The position numbers were made by a program, and so were the translations under genes. Shown piece after piece: positions 1 to 6,040 of a DNA stretch of 6,505 nt. Source of the DNA: an uncultured Clostridia bacterium (lineage in GTDB: Bacteria > Bacillota > Clostridia > Oscillospirales > Ruminococcaceae); NCBI GenBank assembly GCA_946533615.1, contig CAMNBY010000078.1, forward strand, positions 1 to 6,505, written 5' to 3'. Every line of letters begins with the position of its first letter. Position 1 is the stretch's first letter. Under the pieces are notes generated by a model. It saw only the letters and a program-made list of their open reading frames with translations, was not told the origin of the DNA and searched no databases.

Positions 1-579
1 ATGCCGTGGGTGTCGGGAGCGCGGGAGCTGTACAACAATTTCAGCACCAAGCCCGCGCTCGTGAAGAACTTCGACAGGATCCCGAACACCCGCGACCTCG
101 TCTGCAAAAAGGGCGACGTCGTGATCTGGGGAGGCGGCAAGAACGGCCACGTCGCGATTGCGACAGGCGAGGGCTCCGTTGACTGGTTCGTCAGCATCGA
201 GCAGAACACCCTCGGCAGGAACGAGCCCTGTCAGAAAGTGAAGCATTGGTTCAACAACAAGTCGGGATATGACAGTGCGTGGCCCGTCCTCGGCGTGCTG
301 CGCCCGAAGGATCAGACCAAGGTAAACGGCCTGCCGCCCGTGCTCGACAGCGGCAGCTGCTACAAGCCCGGCGACAAGACGGTCGGCGCTCTGGCGGTCA
401 AGGAGCTGCTCCGCCTCGCGGCCGCGAAGAAGCTGCACAGCGTTACGGTCACAGAGACCAAGACCTACGACGACAGCGCCGTGAAGGCGGTGAAAGCCCT
501 GCAAAAGGCCTGGGGCTACAAGGAGACAGGCCGCGCAGGCGAGAAGTTCGTGAAGCTGCTGGCGGGGAAGATCAAGTAA
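1..579 (+). CDS. CHAP-domain cell-wall hydrolase (5' end cut by window)
   Basis: This is the C-terminal part of a probable peptidoglycan amidase/endopeptidase of the CHAP (NlpC/P60-like cysteine peptidase) family. The stretch GDVVIWGGGKNGHVAIATG (residues about 38-56) is the typical CHAP strand carrying the catalytic His (H50). It is followed by SIEQN, with E67 and N69 17 and 19 residues downstream, the same spacing as in known CHAP lysins. The catalytic Cys should lie roughly a dozen residues before the first visible codon, so the ATG at base 1 is probably an internal Met and the gene begins outside the window. Residues about 115-192 form a separate small Lys-rich helical tail (VKALQKAWGY...) that loosely resembles a peptidoglycan-binding module; this is inference. 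The enzyme would act on the cell wall, either as a phage-type lysin or as a host wall hydrolase; the window cannot decide which. It ends at a strong terminator and is convergent with the next gene. Confidence 0.85.
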   Translation: MPWVSGARELYNNFSTKPALVKNFDRIPNTRDLVCKKGDVVIWGGGKNGHVAIATGEGSVDWFVSIEQNTLGRNEPCQKVKHWFNNKSGYDSAWPVLGVLRPKDQTKVNGLPPVLDSGSCYKPGDKTVGALAVKELLRLAAAKKLHSVTVTETKTYDDSAVKAVKALQKAWGYKETGRAGEKFVKLLAGKIK

Positions 580-587
580 AAAGAGAA

Positions 588-613
588 GCCGAGGGGTCTC
601 CCTCGGCTTTTTT
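588..613. terminator. Bidirectional intrinsic terminator
   Basis: GCCGAGGG (588-595) pairs perfectly with CCCTCGGC (600-607) around a GTCT loop, followed by six T (608-613). It starts 8 bases after the stop of the plus-strand hydrolase gene. Read on the minus strand, the same stem is followed by TTCTCTTTTTA, so it can also end the minus-strand sigma-factor gene, whose stop codon is only 7 bases from the stem. Confidence 0.9.
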
Positions 614-614
614 G

Positions 615-2723
615 TCAGATGTATTCGACGTTGATGTTCCATTTCTTGGCGTAGCTCTCGGCGTAAGAGCCTTTGGTGGTCTTGATGGTGAAGTTGTCGC
701 AGTCATAGAAGGCATAGTCATTGATAGTTGTAACACTTGCGGGGATTGTGATCGTTTGTAGTGAAGTGCACCGCGAGAAGACACTATTTCCAATAGATGT
801 AACACCCTGAGGAATTATGATTGTTTTAAGAGAAGTGCAGTTATAGAAAGCATAGTCACCGATACTTGTTAAACTGTCGGGAAGAATTACTTCTGTTAAT
901 TTACTACAGCAAGAAAAAGCATAATCATCTAAGGTTTTAATTCCATTCTTTACTGTTACTTTTTTTATGCTGCTTCCTTCAAAAGCCCCAATTAGTGTCT
1001 CTTCCATTTTTTCAATAGTACTGGATATCGTTAATTCAGTTATTTTTGAGTCTGAAAATGCCATAGGCGCTATAGTCTTAACATTAGCAGGCACTGTGAA
1101 TGAGGATTCCTTGACCTCAGTGCAATCAATAAGTATACCATTAACAACGACACAGGGATTTTCTTTTTGCCTGTCTTCGAGCCACTTAGTACCATAAACT
1201 GCATTTACATCTATAACTTTTAAATTTTTTGAAAATTTTATATCTTTCAGGTTTTTATCAAAGTTGAAAAAACCACTTATATAGATAACCGAATCTGCCA
1301 TTTCTACACTTTCAAGATTTGGAAAGCTTGGTTTTTCCTTAGCATCCAAACGTGTTATCCCATCTTCGATTACCATTTTCTTTATCTTATCATCGTAGGA
1401 AACAGTACGGTCTGCGTTATAATAACAAGAATTTAGTGAACTGTCGTAAAAGGGAATGCATATTGAACCGCTTCCCGAAATAACCAAAGTTCCATCATCA
1501 TAAAATGTCCATTTTGCATTTTCGTCAGTTCCTTGGTATATTCCTCCATCTTCATACTGTGGAACTCCGCAGTTACCGCTTGCCAGCGCCTCACCGTAGG
1601 GATTATCTGGCTCGCTTTCGGCGGGCTCGGGCTGGGTCGCTACGGGCTGTGTCGCTGCGGGTTGGGTCGCCTGCGTGGGCTGTGTGCCCATCGGGGCGGC
1701 GGCCTCGGTCGCGGGCGTCGTCTGCGAGCTTGAAGCCCTCGTTCCCGCTGTAGTTACGGGCTTTTGGGTTGTGGTCGGAATCTCGTCCGCGCTGCTGTCG
1801 GGGAGGCTTTCTTCCTTGCTCTCCTCGGGCGCGGGAGTTGTGGTGGTCGTGCCTGTGGTCGTCACGGTCTCGGAGGTGCTGCTGTCGGTCAGGCTGTCTT
1901 TCAAGCCCTTGTCGCCTTGCAGCGAGCCGAACTTCACAACTCCTATCCCGATGCCTACTGCCGCCGCCAGCGAGACAACGACCGCCGCGACCTTTGCACC
2001 CGAGCCGACGGTCGCCGAAGCGGCAGCGGCTGAACCTGCCGCAATGGCGGCCTTCTTCTTCACGCCTTCCTCGGCGATCGTCAGCAGCTTGCCGATAGGC
2101 ACGACGGACAGCACGACGCCGCTTTCTTGCAGCTTCCTTAATTTCTTCTCGATATGCTGCTTCGCGTATTTCAGGCGCGAGCGGACGGTGTTCTCGCTGA
2201 TGCCGAGCTCGTCAGCCAACTCGAGAGAATTCTTCCCGTCATAATAATAGCCGTAAACGACCGTCCGCTGCTCCTCGCTGAGGGAGTTGATGGTCTCGAC
2301 CACAAGCCCCCTTATCTCCTCGTTTTCTGCGTAATCGCTCGGCAGCATCACGGTGTTGCCGTATATGTCCTCGTTCTCATAGGCTGTCCTGTCGGCAAGC
2401 TCGGAGACACCGTCGCTGTACGCGCTGTCCTCGGAGATCACCGCATCTACGCGCTTTGCGTTATCCTTGGTCTGCGCATAGACCTTGCGCTTGGCTATCG
2501 TGAACAGCCAGCTTGAAAAGGCCTCGTCGTTTTTCAGGTCGCCGATGTGGGTCATGGCGTCCATAAACGTCTCGGACATGATGTCCTCGGCGTCGGCCTG
2601 CTTGACGTTCATGCTTTTGATGTACTTTAGCAGCTTCTCGCTGTTCTCGCTGTAAAGCTCGCCGAATGCGGCGCTGTCACCGTTTTTCGCCTGCTTTACC
2701 AATTCTTCGATTCTTTTGGACAT
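615..2723 (-). CDS. ECF-like sigma factor fused through a membrane helix to a BspA-type leucine-rich-repeat domain
   Basis: The protein has 702 residues. Residues about 7-90 match sigma-70 region 2 (AEDIMSETFMDA, then FSSWLFTIAKRKV), which binds core polymerase and the -10 element. Residues about 140-195 match region 4, with a helix-turn-helix around LELADELGISENTVRSRL that reads the -35 element. An Ala-rich segment leads into one predicted transmembrane helix (about 244-265, KVAAVVVSLAAAVGIGIGVV). Residues 270-375 are a Thr/Ser/Pro/Gln-rich stalk. Residues about 383-460 resemble the cap found before BspA repeats (CGVPQYEDGG, then WTFYDDGTLVISGSGS), and 540-677 carry LRR_5-type repeats. Predicted topology is sigma domain inside and repeat domain outside. 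I infer a membrane-tethered regulator in which the outer domain senses a surface ligand; no separate anti-sigma gene is visible. A GGGGG-containing ribosome binding site lies about 9-10 bases upstream of the ATG. Bases about 720-1560, coding the repeat domain, are far more AT-rich than the rest of the gene. Confidence 0.88.
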   Translation of the reverse strand: MSKRIEELVKQAKNGDSAAFGELYSENSEKLLKYIKSMNVKQADAEDIMSETFMDAMTHIGDLKNDEAFSSWLFTIAKRKVYAQTKDNAKRVDAVISEDSAYSDGVSELADRTAYENEDIYGNTVMLPSDYAENEEIRGLVVETINSLSEEQRTVVYGYYYDGKNSLELADELGISENTVRSRLKYAKQHIEKKLRKLQESGVVLSVVPIGKLLTIAEEGVKKKAAIAAGSAAAASATVGSGAKVAAVVVSLAAAVGIGIGVVKFGSLQGDKGLKDSLTDSSTSETVTTTGTTTTTPAPEESKEESLPDSSADEIPTTTQKPVTTAGTRASSSQTTPATEAAAPMGTQPTQATQPAATQPVATQPEPAESEPDNPYGEALASGNCGVPQYEDGGIYQGTDENAKWTFYDDGTLVISGSGSICIPFYDSSLNSCYYNADRTVSYDDKIKKMVIEDGITRLDAKEKPSFPNLESVEMADSVIYISGFFNFDKNLKDIKFSKNLKVIDVNAVYGTKWLEDRQKENPCVVVNGILIDCTEVKESSFTVPANVKTIAPMAFSDSKITELTISSTIEKMEETLIGAFEGSSIKKVTVKNGIKTLDDYAFSCCSKLTEVILPDSLTSIGDYAFYNCTSLKTIIIPQGVTSIGNSVFSRCTSLQTITIPASVTTINDYAFYDCDNFTIKTTKGSYAESYAKKWNINVEYI
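693..968 (-). repeat. Four tandem 23-residue BspA-type leucine-rich repeats
   Basis: Residues 586-677 of the sigma-fusion protein divide into four units of exactly 23 residues (69 bases each). They begin IKKVTV, LTEVIL, LKTIII and LQTITI, and share a pattern of hydrophobic strand, P or N, V/I/L-T-x-I, then D/S-x-A/V-F-x-x-C. Weaker, irregular units precede them (about 540-585). The segment FTIKTTKGSYAESYAKKW closes the array, as is usual for this family. Confidence 0.85.
1629..1673 (-). repeat. Three tandem 15-base repeats coding QATQP-AATQP-VATQP
   Basis: Bases 1629-1643, 1644-1658 and 1659-1673 are imperfect copies of a 15-base unit. On the minus strand they code the pentapeptide xATQP three times within the stalk of the sigma-fusion protein (residues 351-365). 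A further GTQPT unit lies beside them. The low-complexity repeat could change stalk length by slippage or recombination without shifting the frame. Confidence 0.75.
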
Positions 2724-2823
2724 TATTTTTCGCCCCCTTATTAAAATTCTTTTTTACATCGTCGAACATTCCGCGCTCGTTCATGTACCTAACCACCTTT
2801 TTGATCAGCTCTTCCAATGTCAT
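2677..2823 (-). CDS. Small basic ORF overlapping the sigma-factor start (48 codons, unknown function)
   Basis: I do not recognise this peptide. It begins MTLEELIKKVVRYMNERGMF, which looks like one amphipathic helix, and ends in a highly basic Asn/Lys/Arg-rich tail (GKAGEKR then TGA). Its start is well supported: AAAGGAG (minus strand, 2832-2838) lies 8 bases before the ATG, a better ribosome binding site than the one in front of the sigma-factor gene. Its last 47 bases overlap the sigma gene in another frame, so the two are likely translationally coupled. It could be a small regulatory partner of the sigma factor or a leader peptide that controls its translation. The basic tail may only reflect constraint from the overlapping sigma frame. 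No homology test was possible. Confidence 0.5.
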   Translation of the reverse strand: MTLEELIKKVVRYMNERGMFDDVKKNFNKGAKNNVQKNRRIGKAGEKR

Positions 2824-2831
2824 ACACACAG

Positions 2832-2838
2832 CTCCTTT
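2832..2838 (-). promoter_or_regulatory. Strong ribosome binding site of the small ORF
   Basis: On the minus strand the bases read AAAGGAG, 8 bases ahead of the ATG at 2823. A short GC hairpin (GGCG 2840-2843 with CGCC 2850-2853) sits just upstream. This site is the main reason to treat the 48-codon ORF as translated. Confidence 0.7.
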
Positions 2839-2938
2839 CGGCGTTTTTCCGCCTGTTTATCTCTTTGGACGGCAGGGTATATTTTCCCTTGAGTTGGTCG
2901 TCCTGAGATTTAGAGCGTTTCGGCCTGCATTTCGGTTT

Positions 2939-2957
2939 AATTATTTTTGAAATAATT
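2939..2957. repeat. Perfect AT-rich inverted repeat upstream of the sigma-factor unit
   Basis: AATTATTT (2939-2946) and AAATAATT (2950-2957) are perfect inverted copies around TTG. The repeat lies about 115 bases upstream of the small ORF, within the 231-base gap that must hold the promoter of the sigma-factor unit. It could be an operator or part of a promoter, but AT-rich spacers give such repeats by chance fairly often. I found no convincing -35/-10 pair in this gap. Confidence 0.35.
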
Positions 2958-3010
2958 TATTAAGTTTTTATGAACATTTTTACTATGCCGCATTTTTCTG
3001 TATATAACAC

Positions 3011-3038
3011 AAAAGCCTCACTTTTAGATGAGGCTTTT
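3011..3038 (-). terminator. Intrinsic terminator after jag
   Basis: AAAAGCCTCA (3011-3020) and TGAGGCTTTT (3029-3038) form a perfect 10-base stem with an 8-base loop, starting 16 bases past the jag stop. On the minus strand the stem ends in GAGGCTTTTGTGTT, giving a short U run. It should end the rpmH-to-jag transcript and separate it from the sigma-factor unit. The symmetrical A/T ends mean it could also act on the plus strand. Confidence 0.85.
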
Positions 3039-3054
3039 GCTTTCGGTATTAAAT

Positions 3055-3870
3055 TCAGAATTCGATCTTTCCGTAAAGACCCGCATTCAGCGTGTCTTCG
3101 GGCTTCGGGCGCTTATAGTCCTTCTCGAAGCTGGTGGTTATGTCGAAATGCTCTCTGGGGCGTCTGTCGCGTCTTCCGCCGCGTCTGCCGCCCTTGCCTC
3201 CGCGATAGTCGCCTCTTTCGTTTCTGGGCTTCTTCTCGGTGGAGGAGATTATCACCTTTCTGTAGGGCTCCTCGCCTGTGGAGTGAGAGGTAACGCCCTC
3301 GATCTCGGAAACAGCCGCGTGGATTATCCTTCTCTCGTAGGGGTTCATAGGCTCGAGAGCGGAGGTCCTGCCGCTTCTCTTAACGTTGTTTGCGATCTTT
3401 CTTGCAAGGTTCTCGAGCTGACCCTTGCGGCGCTCTCTGAAGCCATTGCAGTCGGTGGAAACTCTGTAGTAGTCGCGGTCTACCTTATTGCAGACCAGCG
3501 AGGACAGATACTGCAGAGCGTCAAGCAGCTCGCCCTTTCTGCCGATGAGGGATTCAAACTCCTCGCTCTTTATCTCGAACATTGCGCCGTTCTCGATCTC
3601 CTCGGCGTCGATCTCTGCTCCCTCAATGCCCATTGCGCTGATAACGCCGAGCATATAGTTCTTTGCGGTGTCTGCCTTTGTGAGTACAACGGGAGGCTCG
3701 TACTCTGCTTCAACTCTTGCTTCTCCCTTTACCTTTCCGAAGAGGCCCTTCTTGGGCTCTTCAAGAACGGTGAAGGTGATCTCTTCCTCGGGGGCGCCGA
3801 ACTCTGCGGCTGCCGCCTGCTTGGCCTCCTCGACCGTCGGGGCTGTGAATTCTTTTTTCACCTGTATCAT
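3055..3870 (-). CDS. jag: Jag/KhpB RNA-binding protein (Jag-N, KH and R3H domains)
   Basis: This cytoplasmic RNA-binding protein (called Jag, KhpB or EloR) is normally encoded just after yidC; in other Firmicutes it works with KhpA in cell elongation and RNA control. Residues about 1-58 are the Jag-N domain (PTVEEAKQAA, then KKGLFGKVKG). Residues about 70-150 are a KH domain with the RNA-contact motif G110-R-K-G113. Residues about 155-210 are the R3H domain, with R180 and H184 in ERRIIH and the usual GEEPYRKVIISS end. At 271 residues it is longer than the roughly 200 common in the family. The extra is an Arg/Gly-rich tail (about 214-240) plus a conserved-looking end, LYGKIEF. Two starts are possible: ATG at 3870 sits directly against the AAAGGA motif with no spacer, whereas GTG at 3861 lies 9 bases from it and may be the true start. 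The gap from yidC is 66 bases and contains an inverted repeat. Confidence 0.93.
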   Translation of the reverse strand: MIQVKKEFTAPTVEEAKQAAAAEFGAPEEEITFTVLEEPKKGLFGKVKGEARVEAEYEPPVVLTKADTAKNYMLGVISAMGIEGAEIDAEEIENGAMFEIKSEEFESLIGRKGELLDALQYLSSLVCNKVDRDYYRVSTDCNGFRERRKGQLENLARKIANNVKRSGRTSALEPMNPYERRIIHAAVSEIEGVTSHSTGEEPYRKVIISSTEKKPRNERGDYRGGKGGRRGGRRDRRPREHFDITTSFEKDYKRPKPEDTLNAGLYGKIEF

Positions 3871-3877
3871 TCCTTTC
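3871..3877 (-). promoter_or_regulatory. Ribosome binding site that questions the jag start
   Basis: The minus strand reads GAAAGGA immediately followed by ATG ATA CAG GTG. A site touching the ATG is too close for normal initiation. The GTG three codons later (3859-3861) has an ideal 9-base spacing and would give a protein starting MKKEFTAPTVEEA. An in-frame TAA lies three codons upstream of the ATG, so no earlier start exists. Confidence 0.6.
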
Positions 3878-3883
3878 GTTTAC

Positions 3884-3907
3884 GTCGGGCCCTGACATTC
3901 ACCCGAC
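3884..3907. repeat. Inverted repeat in the yidC-jag gap
   Basis: GTCGGG (3884-3889) and CCCGAC (3902-3907) are perfect inverted copies around 12 bases. On the minus strand the hairpin would form just before the jag ribosome binding site. No T run follows, so it is not a normal terminator. It might be an RNA-processing or stability element, or a control on jag translation. Confidence 0.45.
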
Positions 3908-3936
3908 AATAATTCTTTCACTGATAACGGGCACGA

Positions 3937-5307
3937 TCAGTCTTCGATGTACTCGTCGCCGTATTTCTCGGCCATTCTCTTTCTTGCCTCGTTAAGCTTC
4001 TTGCGCTGCTGCTCCTTGAGCTCTGCCTTGGAAAGCTTCTTTTCGGGCTTATCATCTTCCTCGTCATCGTCGTCTTCATCTCTGTCGTCGATGCCGACCT
4101 TCTGACCCTTCTGCTCCTGCTGCATCTCGAGAGCACGCTCCATAAAGGTCTTCTTGCCGCTCTTGCGTCTTTGCTTGGCGGCTTCCATTTCCTTTTCGAC
4201 CATGGCTTTTACCTTGGCGGGGCTGTATACCTTATTAAGGAAGACAGTCTGGAAGATACCTATAAAGGACGAGAATATCCAGTAAAGACCGAGGCCCGCG
4301 GGATAGCTGAACGCGATCCACAGCGAGAACAGTGGCATCAGGAAGAGCATTACCTTCATGGTGCCGTTCATGCCGACCTGAGAGGGGTTGTTCTTCTTGG
4401 TGAAGTACATCGAGATTATTGTTGCAAGCAGCTGGAGCACGAACGAGAGTATCGGTATCAGCGCCAGCTTGGACTTCATGCTCGGTATAGCGCCCAGCGA
4501 CAGCCCGAAGATCTCGTAATTGAAGTCCTCGGCATAATCTCTTATGCTGTCGCTCAAGATATCGGCGTACTTGCCGTCCTCCTTGTCCTTATCGACAAAG
4601 TCGAAGGTGGTGAGCTCGGGTCTTGTCTTTGAAAGGCTCTGAGAAACATACTCTTCGTTGGTGATGAAAACATCAAGGTCGGGGTGGAGCTTGAACTTCT
4701 CCACCAGCTCCTGCCACTCGTCGCAGCCGCTGTCCTTGTCGTCGAAGAGCTTTCTTGTGGCCTTGTAGTTCTTGTAGTTGTCGCCGTCCTCGTCGTCGTC
4801 GGTGAGCACCTCGAATACCTTGTCATAGTCGCCGCCGTTCTCTTCCAGCAGCTCTGTCATCGTCTTGTCCGAAGACTTTATGTCCTGGCTGACTGTTGCA
4901 ATGTTGGTTATCATGGTGTTGGACTTTTCTATCTTGTCCTTATCCAGATCCGAGACATAGGTCAGCGGCCCGTAGATAACGGGGATCATCGAGAAGAGTA
5001 TCAGCATGCTCAGCAGCATCGGCAGGCAGCTTGCCATCGGGTTTACGCCGTGCTTCTGATAGAGAGCCATAGTCTCTTCGTTCAGCTTTTCCTGATTCTT
5101 GGAATATTTCTTTTTAAGCTTTTGCAGCTCCGGCTGGAGCATTGACATACGGGCTGTGCTCTTCTGCTGCTTTATATTAAGAGGCAGCAGTATGATCCTT
5201 GTGATGAGCGTGAAGATAAGCAGCGCCAGCGCATAGTTGCTGACCAGCTTGTAGCATATCTTCATTATCCAGCCAAGCGGTGTTGCAAACAGATTGAATA
5301 TAAACAT
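3937..5307 (-). CDS. yidC: Membrane protein insertase YidC/Oxa1 family, with an enlarged external loop
   Basis: YidC inserts proteins into the cytoplasmic membrane, alone or with SecYEG. Predicted membrane segments are about 23-43 (with the conserved Arg, R37, in LITRIILLPL), 90-115 (NPMASCLPMLLSMLILFSMI), 279-301, 317-334 and 336-357. The loop between the first two segments (about 46-88) is the charged, coiled-coil-like cytoplasmic hairpin of the family. There is no lipoprotein signal, unlike SpoIIIJ of Bacillus. The loop between the second and third segments is about 160 residues (116-278), against a few tens in typical Gram-positive YidC, and is rich in Asp/Glu. The C-terminal tail carries a very acidic run (407-419) followed by a Lys-rich helix, probably cytoplasmic and ribosome-facing. 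At 456 residues it is much longer than the roughly 260-280 common in Bacillus. A GAGGA ribosome binding site precedes the ATG. It lies 41 bases after yidD. Confidence 0.95.
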   Translation of the reverse strand: MFIFNLFATPLGWIMKICYKLVSNYALALLIFTLITRIILLPLNIKQQKSTARMSMLQPELQKLKKKYSKNQEKLNEETMALYQKHGVNPMASCLPMLLSMLILFSMIPVIYGPLTYVSDLDKDKIEKSNTMITNIATVSQDIKSSDKTMTELLEENGGDYDKVFEVLTDDDEDGDNYKNYKATRKLFDDKDSGCDEWQELVEKFKLHPDLDVFITNEEYVSQSLSKTRPELTTFDFVDKDKEDGKYADILSDSIRDYAEDFNYEIFGLSLGAIPSMKSKLALIPILSFVLQLLATIISMYFTKKNNPSQVGMNGTMKVMLFLMPLFSLWIAFSYPAGLGLYWIFSSFIGIFQTVFLNKVYSPAKVKAMVEKEMEAAKQRRKSGKKTFMERALEMQQEQKGQKVGIDDRDEDDDDEEDDKPEKKLSKAELKEQQRKKLNEARKRMAEKYGDEYIED

Positions 5308-5348
5308 TTCTTTTCCTCATTTGCAGCCTTGCGGCCATACTTTCCTTA

Positions 5349-5615
5349 TTATTCGCTTTTTCTTCTTTTTATCCTGAAATAACCGAGCTCGAAGCGCTCT
5401 GGCACCCTGTCTACTCCGCCGAGGCTCCAGGGGTTGCATCTCAGCAGCCGCCAGCCCGTCAGCACTGTGCCTTTTATAATGCCGTGCTTTTTGTAGGCAT
5501 CAACAGCGTAGCATGAACAGGTTGGATAATACTTGCACCTTGCGGGAAACAGGGGACTGATGAATTTCTGATAGAGCCTTATCGGCAGCGTGAATATCGC
5601 GGACAAAAGCTTCAT
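5349..5615 (-). CDS. yidD: YidD membrane protein insertion efficiency factor
   Basis: This is a short 88-residue protein of the YidD family, thought to sit at the inner face of the membrane and assist YidC-dependent insertion. The family signature is clear: an amphipathic start (LPIRLYQKFISPLFPARCKY), the Cys-rich YYPTCSCYAVDAY, then GWRLLRCNPWSLGGVDRVP. Cysteines lie at 27, 33, 35 and 60. The ATG overlaps the rnpA stop codon as ATGA, and the ribosome binding site is weak, so translation is probably coupled to rnpA. Confidence 0.95.
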   Translation of the reverse strand: MKLLSAIFTLPIRLYQKFISPLFPARCKYYPTCSCYAVDAYKKHGIIKGTVLTGWRLLRCNPWSLGGVDRVPERFELGYFRIKRRKSE

Positions 5616-5971
5616 TTTTTCTTCTTTCTGCCTTTGGCGTCCTCGTTCATTTTCGGGATGACCCTTTTTTTGATGAACCCCATGACTTCTCTTGTGTCGG
5701 CCGCGGCGCCTTCACCTCTCGCCATGAATACAATGTCATAGCCGATCGGGAATTCAAGCTCACTCAGTCTGTATGCTGCCCTGAAAACTCTTTTTATCCT
5801 GTTTCTTATTACTGCCTTTCCCTGCTTCTTTCCGACAGAGATTCCAAGGCGGTTCATCGGGCTGTCGTTTTTGATGTAGTAAACACACAGATAATGGCAG
5901 GCGCAGTAGCCTCCCCTGCGGTAGCATCTCAAAAAGCTTTTGTTATCCTTTATTATTTCGGTGAACAGCAT
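5612..5971 (-). CDS. rnpA: Ribonuclease P protein component
   Basis: RnpA is the protein subunit of RNase P. It binds the catalytic RNA and the 5' leader of pre-tRNA. The 119-residue length is normal. The N-terminus (MLFTEIIKDNKSFLRCYRRG) is typical, and the RNR motif is present at about 52-64 (KAVIRNRIKRVFR), preceded by NRLGISVGKK. The C-terminal end is a Lys-rich tail. A GGGAG ribosome binding site lies about 8 bases ahead of the ATG. It follows rpmH after 136 AT-rich bases that contain a hairpin and a promoter-like sequence, so it may be made partly independently of L34. Confidence 0.97.
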   Translation of the reverse strand: MLFTEIIKDNKSFLRCYRRGGYCACHYLCVYYIKNDSPMNRLGISVGKKQGKAVIRNRIKRVFRAAYRLSELEFPIGYDIVFMARGEGAAADTREVMGFIKKRVIPKMNEDAKGRKKKK

Positions 5972-5998
5972 TTTCTTCTCCCGCCGCCATACAAATGA

Positions 5999-6027
5999 AT
6001 TATACTTTAATTAAATATATATCTTAA
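5999..6027 (-). promoter_or_regulatory. Possible rnpA promoter
   Basis: On the minus strand, TTAAGA (6022-6027; four of six to TTGACA) is followed after 17 bases by TATAAT (5999-6004). Transcription would start around 5992, leaving a leader of about 20 bases with the rnpA ribosome binding site. The surrounding DNA is very AT-rich, with two TTAATTAA palindromes (6007-6014 and 6024-6031), which raises the chance of a spurious match. Confidence 0.5.
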
Positions 6028-6040
6028 TTAAAATACATCA

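Noticed and set aside
279..761. Plus-strand frame overlapping the CHAP gene and crossing the terminator
   Set aside because: Its product is an Arg/Gly/Ala-rich alternate frame and it would have to read through a strong terminator.
1675..2244. Plus-strand open frame opposite the sigma and stalk region
   Set aside because: It is an antisense shadow of a clear sigma-factor frame, with a low-complexity Val/Ala/Thr product and no ribosome binding site that stands out.
3028..3912. Long plus-strand open frame opposite jag
   Set aside because: It is a mirror frame of a GC-rich conserved gene; its product is Leu/Cys-rich without a recognisable domain, and jag is certain on the other strand.
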